Below are positions 9,833 to 21,588 of a stretch of DNA of 64,000 nucleotides, one piece after another (positions within the stretch are counted from its first letter, which is position 1; every line of letters starts with the position of its first letter). The notes under the pieces were generated by a model. That model did no database searches. It was not told where the DNA came from and saw only the letters and a list, made by a program, of their open reading frames with translations. The position numbers and the translations under genes were made by a program. This DNA is from Anastrepha obliqua (lineage: Eukaryota; Arthropoda; Insecta; Diptera; Tephritidae): NCBI RefSeq assembly GCF_027943255.1, contig NC_072894.1:62809601-62873600 (forward strand), written 5' to 3'.

Positions 9833-10889
9833 AAGTTCCATTAGACAGACTGTATATATAAATCGGTATAGTAATATATGTGAGACAACTTGAGTAAGCA
9901 ATATTTCGATTGTTTGATCGTTCGGATTAAAGCCCATAATTTTCACAACTCACCACAGAATTATGTGTGGTTTAGGTTAAGTTATGTAATTAAAACAAAA
10001 TTTAAGCGAATAAAGAAATTTCAGAAAAAAAGTTAACTTTGGATTTGAATACTCAACGTATTTATACGTATACATTTTTTCCTTCGTTTAGTAGACGTGA
10101 AATGTTAAAGCACTTTTTCCTAAGCACTTTCAAATGATTTATTAGCAAAAAAGCCTGTACTATTACTACAGGAATTGTAAACATAAATTTGTTTTTATTT
10201 TCAAATACATGTAGTCATATGCGTTTTTATTTTGTCTTGGCCTTATTTTATTTCCAAATTGGCACAGCTGTCTGTTGGCAGTAACAACATAAAAATGTCG
10301 AATGTGAAATTTATTACCAAGTCATGTGCGTCGAATAGCCGCGGAGGTAGTCAGTCACAAGCATCATTTCCAAATAAAAATAGCCAAATAAAATGGCTTA
10401 TGAGCCACATTGTTATAGCAAAGCTGGTGCACTTGAAATGAGTATACGTACCGTACAAACACTTCACTTTAACCGACTACATACAGACACCTAAATTTGG
10501 CCCTTCGCGCATTTATAGCAAGAATTGAACAATCAGCTATAATTGTCTTGCAAATAGAATTTCCGGGGCATTTTAGTTCAAACTTGTAATATCAACAAGA
10601 AATATAATATAATGAATATAAGTTATAAACATTTTGTACGAGAGTCTGAAGAAAAGACCCAATAAAAGAAGCAGAAGCTTCAAAACTCAGAACGAGTTGT
10701 TTTTTGTTGTTTTTTTTTCAACCAGCAATTGGAGAGAATAATGTACATATGTAGTATGTATGTATATATATATATATATGGATGCATGAATGTATGTATT
10801 GAGTTTATGTATTTATCGAGTGTGAAACTGAGTGTCCCTTAGATCCCATTTTTAAACATGTACCTGTATTCACATGTAGAATTTTTATA
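9833..10889. other. Non-coding; TA microsatellite
   Basis: No gene or element ends were recognised. A TA run lies at about 10765-10780, preceded by TGTA-type repeats. Confidence 0.4.
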
Positions 10890-11461
10890 TTGGGTGTTTT
10901 TCAAGAGCATGAGAACTTAAAAGGATAATATAAAACATAAATATTGTTGGAATTAATATTTGTTTATTATTTTCTGAAGCTAATTTCATGGCATTTATGT
11001 TCGAATGCGATATGCGGCAAATATCCGCCGCGCGTATGAGTGACGTGGTTTACTCGATCAGTCCAACTTTTGACTACCTTTTCCAATAAGTTTGGCCGTT
11101 TGGCGTCAATGGTGGCTTGAATATGGCATATTGCGCCGTTGTGTTGGAAAAAACTGTCATCCATGTTTAGCTCATTAATTTTTGGAAACAAAAAATTTTG
11201 TCAGCATGGTTCGATGACGCTCGCCATTTACTGTAACATCAGCTCCTTCCTCATTTCGAAAGAAATAAGTACCAGTAATGCGGCCAGTATGCTATGAACT
11301 TCGTGAAGCAAATTACAACAATTGAGAGGCGTTGTTGTAGCGCTAAATGTTTCAAGATAACTTGCCAAACTTTACTGAACAGAAATGACAGCACAGTTTG
11401 CCATTCTCAGCTGCCGAACCGTAGTTATTGATATTTCTCATGCAACCACAAAAACACCCGA
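10890..11461 (-). mobile_element. DD41D-family deletion derivative (572 bp)
   Basis: The ends are TTGGGTGTTTTT...CATGAGAA on the left and the related TCGGGTGTTTTT...CATGAGAA on the right, with TA on both sides. On the minus strand the residual transposase has FFQHNGAICH (second catalytic aspartate changed to asparagine by HNG for QDG), then jumps to the C-terminal LLEKVVKSWTDRVNH...RGGYLPHI, so the third aspartate is lost. The same family recurs at 41091 and 50552. Confidence 0.8.
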
Positions 11462-11867
11462 TATGTATGGATACTCGTGTACATGTGCATACGAATTGGT
11501 TTGCATTCATTTCTCTGGCGTTTCACACAAATTTGGCCCTCATCCGAATTGGTAGTCACTCTGTATGCGAAGTTTTTATTTGAATGCTCAATTGCCGATA
11601 CCGGCATAGGTATGTTTTTTTACAATGGGAACGGATTGAAGCTGTGAACTATAAAAATGATTCAACAAGAATTGTAACTTTGGAGTTGAGATACAGAACA
11701 GTGTAGCGATTAATTCGAAAAAGCCGTACTCGGTAACAGATGTAAAATAAAATACGATTAACACCAATAGCCGTTTCCAATACCTGTCCACGGGATATTA
11801 TTTTACGAACTGGACAGATTTGGACAAAAACGTATCAATAATTTTTTCTAGTAGTGAGTTCTTAGTA
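11462..11867. other. Non-coding gap, nothing identified
   Basis: There are short unrelated frames on the minus strand only. No homology or repeat ends were seen. Confidence 0.35.
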
Positions 11868-12599
11868 AAGGGTGATCAATTTGAGGGATCGGATTTTAAA
11901 TTGAAATAAAGCAACGAAAACTCACATTGATTGGGCATTCTTTATTAGTTTTGTTTAGAACCATTAATGACATTTATTTTTTTATGATAATCTCTTTCAA
12001 ATGTTGGCCACAACTGCTGTAACCCTAGTTTGAACATACGTCAACACCAATTTATATTAGAATGACTCGCGGGTGGACTTCAGACTTTCGAGACGAGTGG
12101 TTCAATTGCTCACCGAAACGACGACGCAGTAAATCCATTGTTTCACGGGATATATCATAAGTACCGCTGTCTTGTCTGAACCAAATGTTGTGGAAATCAT
12201 GAATTTCAATTTCCGGTATCAAAAGTCTTTATAGTGGCACGATGGCGTTCGCCATTCACAGCCCATAGACCGGACCAAGCAATTGTTTTCAATGGCTGAC
12301 TTCGGATTGCTCTTCAGCTCAAACACGGCAATTTTGTTTATAGACATAACCATTACGCCAAAAATAGGCCTCATCCCTGAAGAGTTATGTAGACCATAAG
12401 TTAGCCTTTGCGCGCGATGAAAACTTTTCTCAGAGCGTCGATTTTCTTTATGCAATGTACGTTTTGTAAATGTGTTAAGCCTTTACATGATAAAATATCA
12501 ATGAATACTGATACAAATTATGTACTTAGTTTGACAGTAGTTACGCGGTATCCATCAAAAAACCCTATTAGAAAACGTACCTCCAATCTGATCACCCTT
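11868..12599 (-). mobile_element. Mariner-like element with GGGTGATCA ends, decayed transposase
   Basis: Inverted repeats start AAGGGTGATCA at both ends, imperfect beyond that, with TA on each side (11866-11867, 12600-12601). On the minus strand the decayed core shows FRDEAYFWRNGY followed by KQNC, and later IWFRQDSGTYDISRETMDLL, corresponding to FSDEAHFWLNGYVNKQNC and LWFQQDGATCH of the DD41D-type transposases. Much of the N- and C-termini and the third aspartate are gone. Confidence 0.75.
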
Positions 12600-12656
12600 T
12601 ATAACTGTCGCATGCCTTAAGAGAGTATTTTTGATTCATAAAAAAATAAATAAATT

Positions 12657-12926
12657 ATCGGCGGGTACACTTCTGTAAGTGGTTGGCCGAGATCCTCTTC
12701 CTATTTTTGGTGCGCGTCTTGATGTTGTTCCATAAATCGATGGACCTAGAGTTTTTTTCTTATGAAGAGCTTTCCCATGGCAGAAGTACACTCGGAGGTT
12801 TGCCATTACCAGCCGAGGAGCGACCGCTATTAGAAATAAGTTTTGTTGCCAATTGTTGTTTTGTGCCCGAAGTTTCGAACCTGTGCAATTTCGAATGGCA
12901 GTCACATTCGGCTTCGGCGGCCGCCA
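12657..12926 (-). repeat. tRNA-headed SINE, diverged full-length copy
   Basis: Starting at the tail (ATTATCGGCGGGTACAC) and ending at the head (GGCTTCGGCGGCCGCC). The B box is damaged (TTTCGAACCTGTG on the plus strand). More diverged than the copies at 42425 and 44735, so older. Confidence 0.85.
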
Positions 12927-14426
12927 TTATTGCTTGCTGAATATCATAATCAGTTAATTAGAAGAATAATGGGACAATGGCATTATCCTATCTTAAGCAT
13001 AAAATTTTCCTCCAAGTTATGCCTCGACATGATCGGGGACAATTTTTATCACACGCAGTTGTTACACGGTTCTTGTAGCCTTACATTTGGAAGGTTGGGT
13101 AATTAAAACCACACATTTCGCTTAACGGCCAAAATGCCACACGCAGGCATACGCAATAAATATTTATCGGACATAAATTGAGTGCAGTTCTCCTATTTTT
13201 AACAAATTCGTACACTGTTACTATTTTAAAATCCAAAATAACGCGCAAATTTTTCAGCCCAAAAATTAGTTTTTTCCAATTTTTTTTATGGAGGATTTTT
13301 ATTTCCTTTTTCCATTTGGTTTCAATTTCTAGTTTGCTCAATACTGCTTTCCGTGTTTGGGTTTGCTGCTGTTATGTAATATACGTGAAATTTTTATTAT
13401 CGCTCTGCACTCATCCCTCAATGCAACACAATTTGGTGTTTTTATATCACAAAAGAGTGGTCAAACCACGCTGAGTGTCGGTTGGTTTGCTATAGCGGGT
13501 GGCAGTACGTTGTGGTATTTTTGAGTCCTACCAAATTTTTTTTATGCGGCACTGAACTTCAACCGTATTGTAGGTTAGTCTAGCGTGTTCACGTGAAATT
13601 TCGAATAGCTGTATGACAAATGTTGCCCCACTCCCTGCATTGCCTTTATTCTCCTCTTCACAATTGGATCAGCAAAAGCACTAGCAATTACTTTAGTTTC
13701 ATTGTTCATGTGTATACAAGTGACCGCCACTACTATTATCACCATAGCTCATCAGCGGTGGTAGCGTTAAATTGCATATGTCGTTCTCTGTGTAGGAACG
13801 CACACGCTCACATTTGGGGTCTATAGTAGTATGGCGCTGTCTGTCAGTCAATATATTATATGTAAGTGTGAAAGCATGCTCAGTTTGTGGTGTGCTTCTC
13901 TATAGTCGCTACCTTAAATTTTGGTTTTGTTTTACAATCTTTAATTCTAGAATTTACTTGTGCTCTCTGAGTTGGTATTGGGAAATCGCGAAAGATACGA
14001 AATGTGGCAATTAAGGTCCGGGACTTTAGATGCAACTCGGGAACTGAGTTAATTTCAGAGTACTCCATAGGATTACCAAGAGTGATTCCAATAGTGGGCG
14101 CAAGGTTGAAACCTTTGGGTAGACATAAAAGGGGGCCATTTACATACAAACATCGACAATACAACTTTTTTCGTAACTTTGTTTACCCGGGACGTAGATG
14201 GCATACCTCGTATCTTATGTACTGTAGATTGTAGAATATTAAGATCAGGAAAGTAGGACTAAATGTTTGATCCCGTGTGCACATATACGATTTAATGTAT
14301 ATAAATAACAGATACTGAAATTTAAGAAAGTCTAAATTCGGTCCGGACTGTTCTGTATACCCACACACATTTAAGTAAAATTTTATTTGAGCTGTTCATT
14401 TTTGGTATACCACTTACAAGGCTCGG
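12927..14426. other. Non-coding; short dispersed repeat at 14327-14400
   Basis: No gene is supported. Bases 14327-14400 (CTAAATTCGGTCCGG, later ATTTAAGTAAAATTTTATTT) match 18546-18620 in the same orientation. The motif resembles a TAAATTCGGCCGGGCCGA-type dispersed sequence that I remember from cyclorrhaphan flies. Confidence 0.4.
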
Positions 14427-16111
14427 CACTCGAAGTGTAACCAACTTCAGACCGCTCGAGCTGTCTGTTCGTTGGTTAAATGACAGTTCAGAGTAATGTT
14501 TACAATCGCGCGCAAGCGTTTTGCCGAGAGTAAACGCGAAAAAAGTAATTAATTTCAAACGTAATTGCATGTGATTGCATTATATTTGGTTGGAAAGTCA
14601 CAACCAGCGATTGTTCGTGAGCTCGAGCACCTTAAAGTTAATAAAGTTTTTGTTTATCACACTATTGCTCGTTATAATGATACTATTAGCATCGCGAAAC
14701 GTCATGGAGGGGGTCAGCAACGTCACGTGAAATGGTTCAAAAAGTGAAGAAACGACTTGAGTGAAATCCTCGGCGAAGTGCCAATCAAAGGGCGAAAGAA
14801 CTGAAAATATTTGACCGTAGCATCTACCGCATACTGAAAAATGATCTTAAAGTTAAGCCTTACAAGAACCAAAAGGCGCAAGAGCTCCCCAAAACAGCAA
14901 CGAGTCACACTTGAGGGAGCGAAAGTGGTCAATTTCCGAACATTGTGTTTGCTGACGAGAATATTTTTCAAAATGAGCAATTCGTAAACTCCCAAACCAA
15001 CAGGGTTTATTTGACTGACCGTTCTTACGAGTCATCGATTAGACACCAGGAGGCAGAACCCGCTCTCCAATCGTTTTTATCGAGCCTGGCATCAAGGTAA
15101 ATGCAAAATATTATCGGGAAAGTATTCTGGAGGTTGCTTTGAAGCCATGGCAGATAAACATTTCGGTGGCAGACCATGGGCGGTTCAACAGGACTTGGCG
15201 CCGTCTCACAAACCTCGAGTAAACCAAGAATGGCTTAAAACAACGTTCCGAATTTCATAACGTCCACACAATGGCGCTCAAGTTCACGAGACGGGAATGC
15301 GATGGATTTTTCTCTCTGGGGCCTTTTGGAGAGCAAGGTCCGAACTAAAAGATTCACCAGTCTCGAGGCGCTGAAAAACTCCATTGCCCGCGAGTGGGTC
15401 AAAATACCTGCAAGTCACATTCGGGCAGCTTGTCATTCGTTTCTGGACCATCTCCACTTTGAATGGAATAAAAGTAATTTTCCAAATTAGAGGATGGTAG
15501 AAGAAGTCTCCGCAAGTGGGGAAAGTTACTGATCGCCATTCACTTGGGAGTGGCAGTAAGATCCCCTCTCGACGAACAAAACTAACACCCTATAAGGCTC
15601 TCATCATGCCCGTCCTAACGTATGGCGCAGAAGCGTGGACGATGACAACATCTGATGAAGCGACGCTTTGAGTGGTTGAGAGAAAAATTCTGCGGAAGAT
15701 TTTTGGACCTTTGCACGTTGGCAACGGCGAATATCACGGGAGATGGAACGATGAGCTGTATGAGCTTTACGACAACATAGACATAGCGGAGCGCATAGAG
15801 ATCCCGCTACTTCTTTGGCTGGGTCATGTGGTCCTAATGGATACAAACGCTCCGGCTCTGAAAGTATTCGATGCGGTACCAGCTGGTGGTAGCAGAGGAA
15901 GAGGAAAGCCTCCTTTACGTTGGAAAGATCAAGTGGAAAAGGACTTGACTTCACTTGGTGTGTCCAACTGACGCCGGTTAGCATGAGAAAGAAACGACTG
16001 GCGCGCTTTGTAAAACTCTTCCAAAATCGCGTAAGCGGTTATGGCGCCAAATAAGAAGAAGAAGAATTTTCCAAATTAAATTTATAGCCTTTTTTGGTGA
16101 CACTTCGAGTG
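14427..16111 (+). mobile_element. Tc1/mariner-like element (DD37D-type core), interrupted by RTE insertion
   Basis: Ends carry CACTCGAAGTGTAACCAA (14427-14444) and the inverted TTGGTGACACTTCGAGTG (16094-16111). The decayed transposase reads through QPAIVRELEHLKVNK, a KRHGGG basic hinge, VKKRLE...RSIYRILKNDLKVKPYK, NIVFADENIF (first catalytic aspartate), NRVYLTDRSYE, KYYRES and, in its last good frame (15302-15490), DFSLWGLLESKVRTKRFTSL then IPASHIRAACHSFLDHL. The region around the second aspartate is scrambled. The 37-residue spacing is inferred from the family, not counted here. An RTE-like copy has inserted at the stop codon. Confidence 0.75.
15490..16064 (+). mobile_element. RTE-like retrotransposon, both ends kept, middle deleted, exact 14-bp target duplication
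   Basis: AATTTTCCAAATTA occurs at 15476-15489 and again at 16065-16078, immediately flanking the insert. The insert starts with the family's leader (GAGGATGG... CGCAAGTGGGGAAA, GCCATTCACTTGGGAGTGGC), then at about 15552 switches to the end of the reverse transcriptase frame (SRRTKL, LTYGAEAWTM, LGHVVLMDTNAPALKVFD, GRGKPPLRWKDQVEKDL). It ends GGCGCCAAATAAGAAGAAG, a simple-repeat tail. The roughly 575 bp copy is therefore an internally deleted derivative rather than a simple 5' truncation. The frame has only a few lesions, so the insertion is fairly young. Confidence 0.9.
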
Positions 16112-18544
16112 GCGGACCCGGTAGGCATCTTCTGTTTCACTAGTCCCTTTCCACCCTTTAACAACCACTTTAGACTTTTCTCACGGGTCTCTGGTCATAA
16201 TCAAATATCCAGGTCTTATCTGCGGTTTCAACCTAACTCATACAATTTCTGCCCTCACAATAGAATGAAATCGCTGATCTAGGGAAAGAAAATCCAAATT
16301 TGGAAACATAATATAATAAGTCTACAATTTTTTAACAATTACCAATCGACTATTGTGTCTTTCGATGCTTTTGTTTTGTTATCTACATCGGTCAGCTGTA
16401 AGATATCAAACATAACACATGTATGTCCCAGATTTGACTTGCAAATGGAAATAAATAGTTTATATTCCAAGTTTTTAGTTTTGCTTTATTTAATTGAAGG
16501 CATATTTTTTTATAAAATAAATATGTTCTGAAGCTTGCGAATGTCGTTTAGACTTTCGTAGGGTGTAACGTTGGAGATTTGACCGGATTCGGTCTAACTT
16601 TGTTTTTGCTAAAGTAATTTGTTGCCTTTGGAAATATTCAAAAGAATCTGAACCAACCTGCACCAATAACATTGCTTTTCAGACACTGTGTAGATTTTCA
16701 ACCGCTCTTCTTTTTTGATGTGGCGTGCTGAAAATGTCCCCTCAAATCTATTTGCTGCAGTTAAAGCGAATGCTTTCCCAAATGCTACTGACTAAATTAA
16801 CAACACTGAGTAAAAGTTCCAAGAAATTGGCAAAATATTCCTGAGTTTCAGCAGCAAACTTGTTGAAAAATGCAAGGAGTATAACAGGGTTAGTGCGAGA
16901 TTTGAGAGAAAAAACAAGGAATTATTGAAAGGAGAACTTTTACCCTCTGAGTTAGGTATTCAAACTGGGGCAGGGTGACTAGCAAAGTACCTCGCAGAAT
17001 GCCACGTAAAATATATAACTGAGAGGAAATGTTTGGAATTACTCGGAAAAAATTCATGTGACGAGCTTGTGTAAAACTGGAAAACATGGTGTTTCGGAAC
17101 TTGCGTCAATGCTGAACAGTTCGGATACTGTTATATACAAAAGTTAAGAAATTCTTTGAATCAGGCTCACAGTTTCATATTCAGTACAAGTCAGAAGAAG
17201 GTTTAGCCTAGTACATTGATGTTGGCTACACGAAGAACTTGAAACTATTGAACTATACGAAAATGCAAACAGCCAACATTTATCCAACTTACGACGTTTT
17301 ACGATCCGCCAAAAAGCGATGCTAATCTGATATGATCAGAGTAACTTAAAATTTGGCTGAGATGCCTTTGCCACTATTACTTGATCACACAGTTACTCTT
17401 TCTCGTTTTTTTTTAAATCCCATACATTTAGATATAGAGGCACCAAGTATTATTTTTAATGTGAAGTCAGAGTTTGCGGTTCTGAGTGAAGGTTCAGTTG
17501 TTTTTTAATTATATTTACTCTTGTATTATTTTATTAATATTATCTTAGTTCAAAGAATAAAAAAACAACTAATTTACACGACGTTGCCATGTAAATTACT
17601 CTCGAAGAAGACGCATAAAACACAAGCCAGACGAGTTGTTTCGTTCCAGAACTCAAATACCACACTTTGTATGGCTACCTACTCGGGTTGTAGGCACAAA
17701 CTCAACTTGGTCGTATGTAGAGTACTTCTATATCTATGTGGTGAGCCAATACTCGTAGCTTTGAGTAACTTTAGCAATTGAAAGGAGTTATATTTTCCAT
17801 ATGTCAATCTAGCAGTTTCAACAGGATACAACTTTTTTTAAATTTTTACATCGAAATTTTATTTTACTCAATGCAATTAGTTGTATAGCTACTATGTATG
17901 AATGTGTATGCACACAAATGCATTTGGTGAAATTGTACACCAATTGGTACATCCTTTCAAGTCCTCGCTGTTACCAGCAACAAATTTACGCGCGTGTCAA
18001 AATATACATAAAATTCGATGTGTTGCCATGAACTAAGTAAAAACACTCCAGCGCCGTCGAAACACTTTCCATCCATTTAGTTTTTGTTGTACGCATCAAG
18101 CACAAACCTAACAACCCCAATAACAACAAGCACTGGATAGGAGATGCATCGTAGTAGTTGCCTTGCACATATACACGGGTGACAGTGTTGAATGCGATCC
18201 ATAAAAAATTCATGAACGCTCAGGCGTTGCGACAGACGGAAATGCTCTGTGACATTGGCAACAAGATCGTAAGAGTCACTTAACAACAACAATAACAAGC
18301 CCAACTACTATACTATTACATGCAGCCAATAAAAAAACCGGCGGCAACAACAACAAACGTATAGCTGCGGTGAAAGAAAACTATGTACTCCCACACCGCT
18401 AACCGTTCACCGGCATGGCATGCAAAGGCAACATCATCAATCTATTGACATTTTGAATGCTCTCAAAATATTTAGGGCGACGTTTTGCTGTTAGCGAAAA
18501 GTGGTGATGACATGAATAAAAAATAAAAACAACAAATAAGAAAG
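16112..18544. other. Long non-coding stretch, no gene identified
   Basis: Short frames only. 17985-18340 is less AT-rich, with AACAACAA triplets, but shows no splice-flanked exon. No inverted repeats or transposase motifs were recognised. Confidence 0.35.
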
Positions 18545-18625
18545 TGCTAAATTTCGACCCGGCCGAGCTTTATGTACCCGTACAAATTTAAGTAAAATTT
18601 ATTTTGGGCTGCCTGTTGGTTTTTG
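18545..18625 (+). repeat. Short dispersed repeat, second copy
   Basis: CTAAATTTCGACCCGGCCGA, later TTTAAGTAAAATTTATTTTG, parallels 14327-14400. The two differ by scattered substitutions. Confidence 0.5.
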
Positions 18626-19067
18626 TAATCAAAAAAAACACACAGAGAATGGCGGACTCACGGAAATTTTGTCTCAATATAAAAAAAAAAATTACGTGGA
18701 GGTAAGGTGCGCTAAATGTGCCAAACTAGGCGATTTTTATCAAGTTCTTACACGAATTTACACAAATGTGAGCGGGGCACAGTCCATTTTTCAAGATTTT
18801 ACTTATTTTCTTGGGCTTATAACTTCCGCCAAATTTGAGTAATGTGGATTCACTTTTAACAAAGACATAACTTGTTACCTTCGACAAAGAATTTTTGCTC
18901 AAGTTATTGTGCGCACGAATTGACAGACATGGCTCAATCGCCTCCTCTCATTACTCTTCACATTTTTATTCTTTATTTTATTTTATTTATTTTTATTATT
19001 TGCGTCATTATTGGTTTTGGCTCTTTATTTATTTATTTTTCAATTTCAATTTTTGTATAAATTTCGT

Positions 19068-19715
19068 CATCCAATGGCTTCTCAGCATCTCGACAACCAT
19101 CGAGCAACATGCGGTCATAAACAGCGCTTTTTGCACCGAATCGTCACGGGAGATGAGAAATGGTGCCTATATATCCATATGAATCAAAGAATGGAATGGA
19201 TGGCTCCGGGAGATACGCCAAAGTCGAGAGTCAAGATGGATCTTCATGCAAAGAAGATCATGCTATGTGTTTGGTTGGACTGGCAGGGCATGGTGCACTG
19301 AGAAATCCTCGAGAAGAATGCCATAGTTAACAAGGAGCTCTCCGTTGCCCAGCTACATTGCGTGAATGAGGCTATTCGACTGAAAATACCTGATCGACAT
19401 GGCCAAACCATACTCCTTCACGACAACACCATTGCTCATGTTTCACTAATCGTCAAAGCAGCGCTGCAAGAGCTCGAATGGGAGGTTCTTTAGCATCCGC
19501 TGTATTCTCCAGACCTTGCATCGACCGATTACCATCTTTTCCGCTCTGCGTGATAGGAAGGGTGTCACCTTTGATAACAAAGAGGTCCTTAAAAACTGGC
19601 TCAACAACTTCTTTGACACCAGACCAGGTGGTTTTTGGCGGAACGGCATTAACAAGTTGGTCGAGAAGTCGGAAGGGGTGGTAAACAGAAACGACGAATG
19701 TATAATTGATTAACT
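19068..19715 (+). pseudogene. Mariner (DD34D) transposase, 5'-truncated relic
   Basis: It begins inside the protein (FLHRIVTGDEKWCLYIHMNQ, first catalytic aspartate in GDEKW), then WLDWQGMVH and a stop where W is expected, ILEKNAIVNKEL, RLKRPDRHGQT, LLHDNTIAHVS (second aspartate), a stop within VL-HPLYSPDLASTDYHLF (third aspartate in STD), KNWLNNFFDTRPG, and ends GINKLVEKSEGVVN...CIID. The DNA-binding N-terminus is absent. The same lineage occurs at 30484. Confidence 0.85.
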
Positions 19716-20299
19716 TATTAATACAGTTATTGTTTATTGTCAAAGTCTTCGGTAAAAACGCTGGAAACTTATACCCCATTAGTTATATAGGCCAGTAAGC
19801 AAATGACTATTAATTTTGGTACAATAAAGTGCCTGTTTGAAAAGACTCAAAATTCTCCCAGATTTTTGATACTTTTTTTTCTGACAGTGTTGCGCTTTTT
19901 CTCCAAGTAACGAATGCATGACTTACTTATCTTATGTATGGTATACATACGTATATACGTATATATATTTAGATCAAGCTTGTTTCCTTTATTATGCAAC
20001 ATACAACCGTTATGTGAACAATAATGCAATACCCTTGTACGCAGGTATAGAGACCATTGTTATTACGTAAAAACGTCGGGGATGATCCTAGTTGTTACTA
20101 TCGCCAAAATCAAAGGTTGTGATAACAGCTGTTGCCAATGGTGTTGGCACTTTTGGCACACTTAAGAGCAATTTATGGGTGTTTTGGAATAAGTATTGGC
20201 ATTGCTATCTGTTTTTGTTTTCATTATGGTAATGAAAATTTGCATCACTTTGGTATGAAACATGCACACACATATAATAATTTTTTTTGTTTGTTTTGG
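19716..20299. other. Non-coding; nothing identified
   Basis: AT-rich with TATACGTA-type runs around 19930-19970. No coding evidence. Confidence 0.35.
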
Positions 20300-20421
20300 T
20301 GGTTGAGGTATGGTTCAAAATGCCTTCGCCCCAGCGACCGTCGTCTACTGCATTGAGTCGTATGGCTACTAAAACAATCCCTCCTCCTCTTTTGGGGAGA
20401 CCCCTACCCGGAACTACTACA
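20300..20421 (-). repeat. 3' end of non-LTR retrotransposon (same family as 36222-36528)
   Basis: On the minus strand this reads TCCGGGTAGGGGTCTCCCC, GAGGAGGGATTGTTTTAGTA, GCAGTAGACGACGGTCGCTG and GCGAAGGCATTTTGAACC, collinear with 36395-36500. Only the 3' untranslated end is kept. Confidence 0.75.
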
Positions 20422-21588
20422 TAATAACTTTGAATTCATCAATCAGCCACACACTTACCACACTTCGACAAACAGTCATAGCAGTGAGAACTTTATAAGT
20501 ACATTCTGCCGAAGGAAGTTAAAAATATTCATTTACTAATGGAGATCCATCACTTGAAATGAGTATTTGTTGCATAAGTGTTGATAAGCCAGACTGCATT
20601 TTTTTTGTTTTTTTGAAATTCTTTCACTCCAATTTCGTAATATGCACATCAGTACCCTTCTGTCGATTATTTCTCGTATTTATCAATTTTTACTCCATTT
20701 TACCAGCTATTTTTCGATTTTATTATACAAATATTTCAAATTTCGTACGTTGCATTGACTCATAATCAATTACTTGGTAACTAAAATATAAACGGCAAAT
20801 AGAAAACTAGGTAGATCATAACAGGAATTTTCATTTCAATTTAGGAATTGTTGACTGGAACAGTTTTCGTTTCAGTCAGTGTGAAGAAGATTTATGTTCA
20901 AAATTAAGAATTTTTCGTAAATAATCACAATATTTCTTAAAGTAAATTTATCAAAAGACCAATCGACTCGATAACCAAAAATACGAAAATATAGTTTGTA
21001 AGTAAATTTCTAATTTCTGTGCACTAATTGCTGCTGGAACTGCGAAAGTAGAACAGTACGTCAAATCTGTGTGCGATATCTGTGCATATTGGCTTGATTT
21101 TATCTGCATACAATTTTACTCGTATGTTGCTGGAAGCAGGTATAAAGTGCAGATTGCGGTGGTGCTTTGTTTAAAAAACAAGTATGCTTGGATTGTGGCA
21201 TTTCAAGGTAAGCATTTGCAATTTCTCTTGACTTTTTTGCCCCGAACAAGTGCAGTTATAAATATTTGCTAAGTGTAGCCATACATACATAGGTTCATAT
21301 GTATCAAGCGCGCTAAGGTTTTTTTCGGGCAGTTCATATAAATTCTCTCAATTTTTGTAAAAAAAACGATAAAACTGCAACATTTCTTCAATGAAAACAA
21401 ATTAAATCCAAGACACAGTTGAACAAATAAAGGCATTAAGTCGCAGGAAAATACAATAAAAAAACTATAATTCGATTTTGACTCGCTGCATGTTTCTTTG
21501 CACCGTTGGAGTTTGAGGTAGTAATGAAAATAATATGTCATTTTCGCAGAATGTAAGGGAAACAGTTGCTGGAATAGTTAAAATTATA
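20422..21588. other. Non-coding; nothing identified
   Basis: Frames are short and AT-driven. No element termini seen. Confidence 0.35.

Noticed and set aside
16890..17290. Possible degraded transposase (frames with CRK-rich segments)
   Set aside because: I could not align any catalytic or DNA-binding motif, nor find ends.
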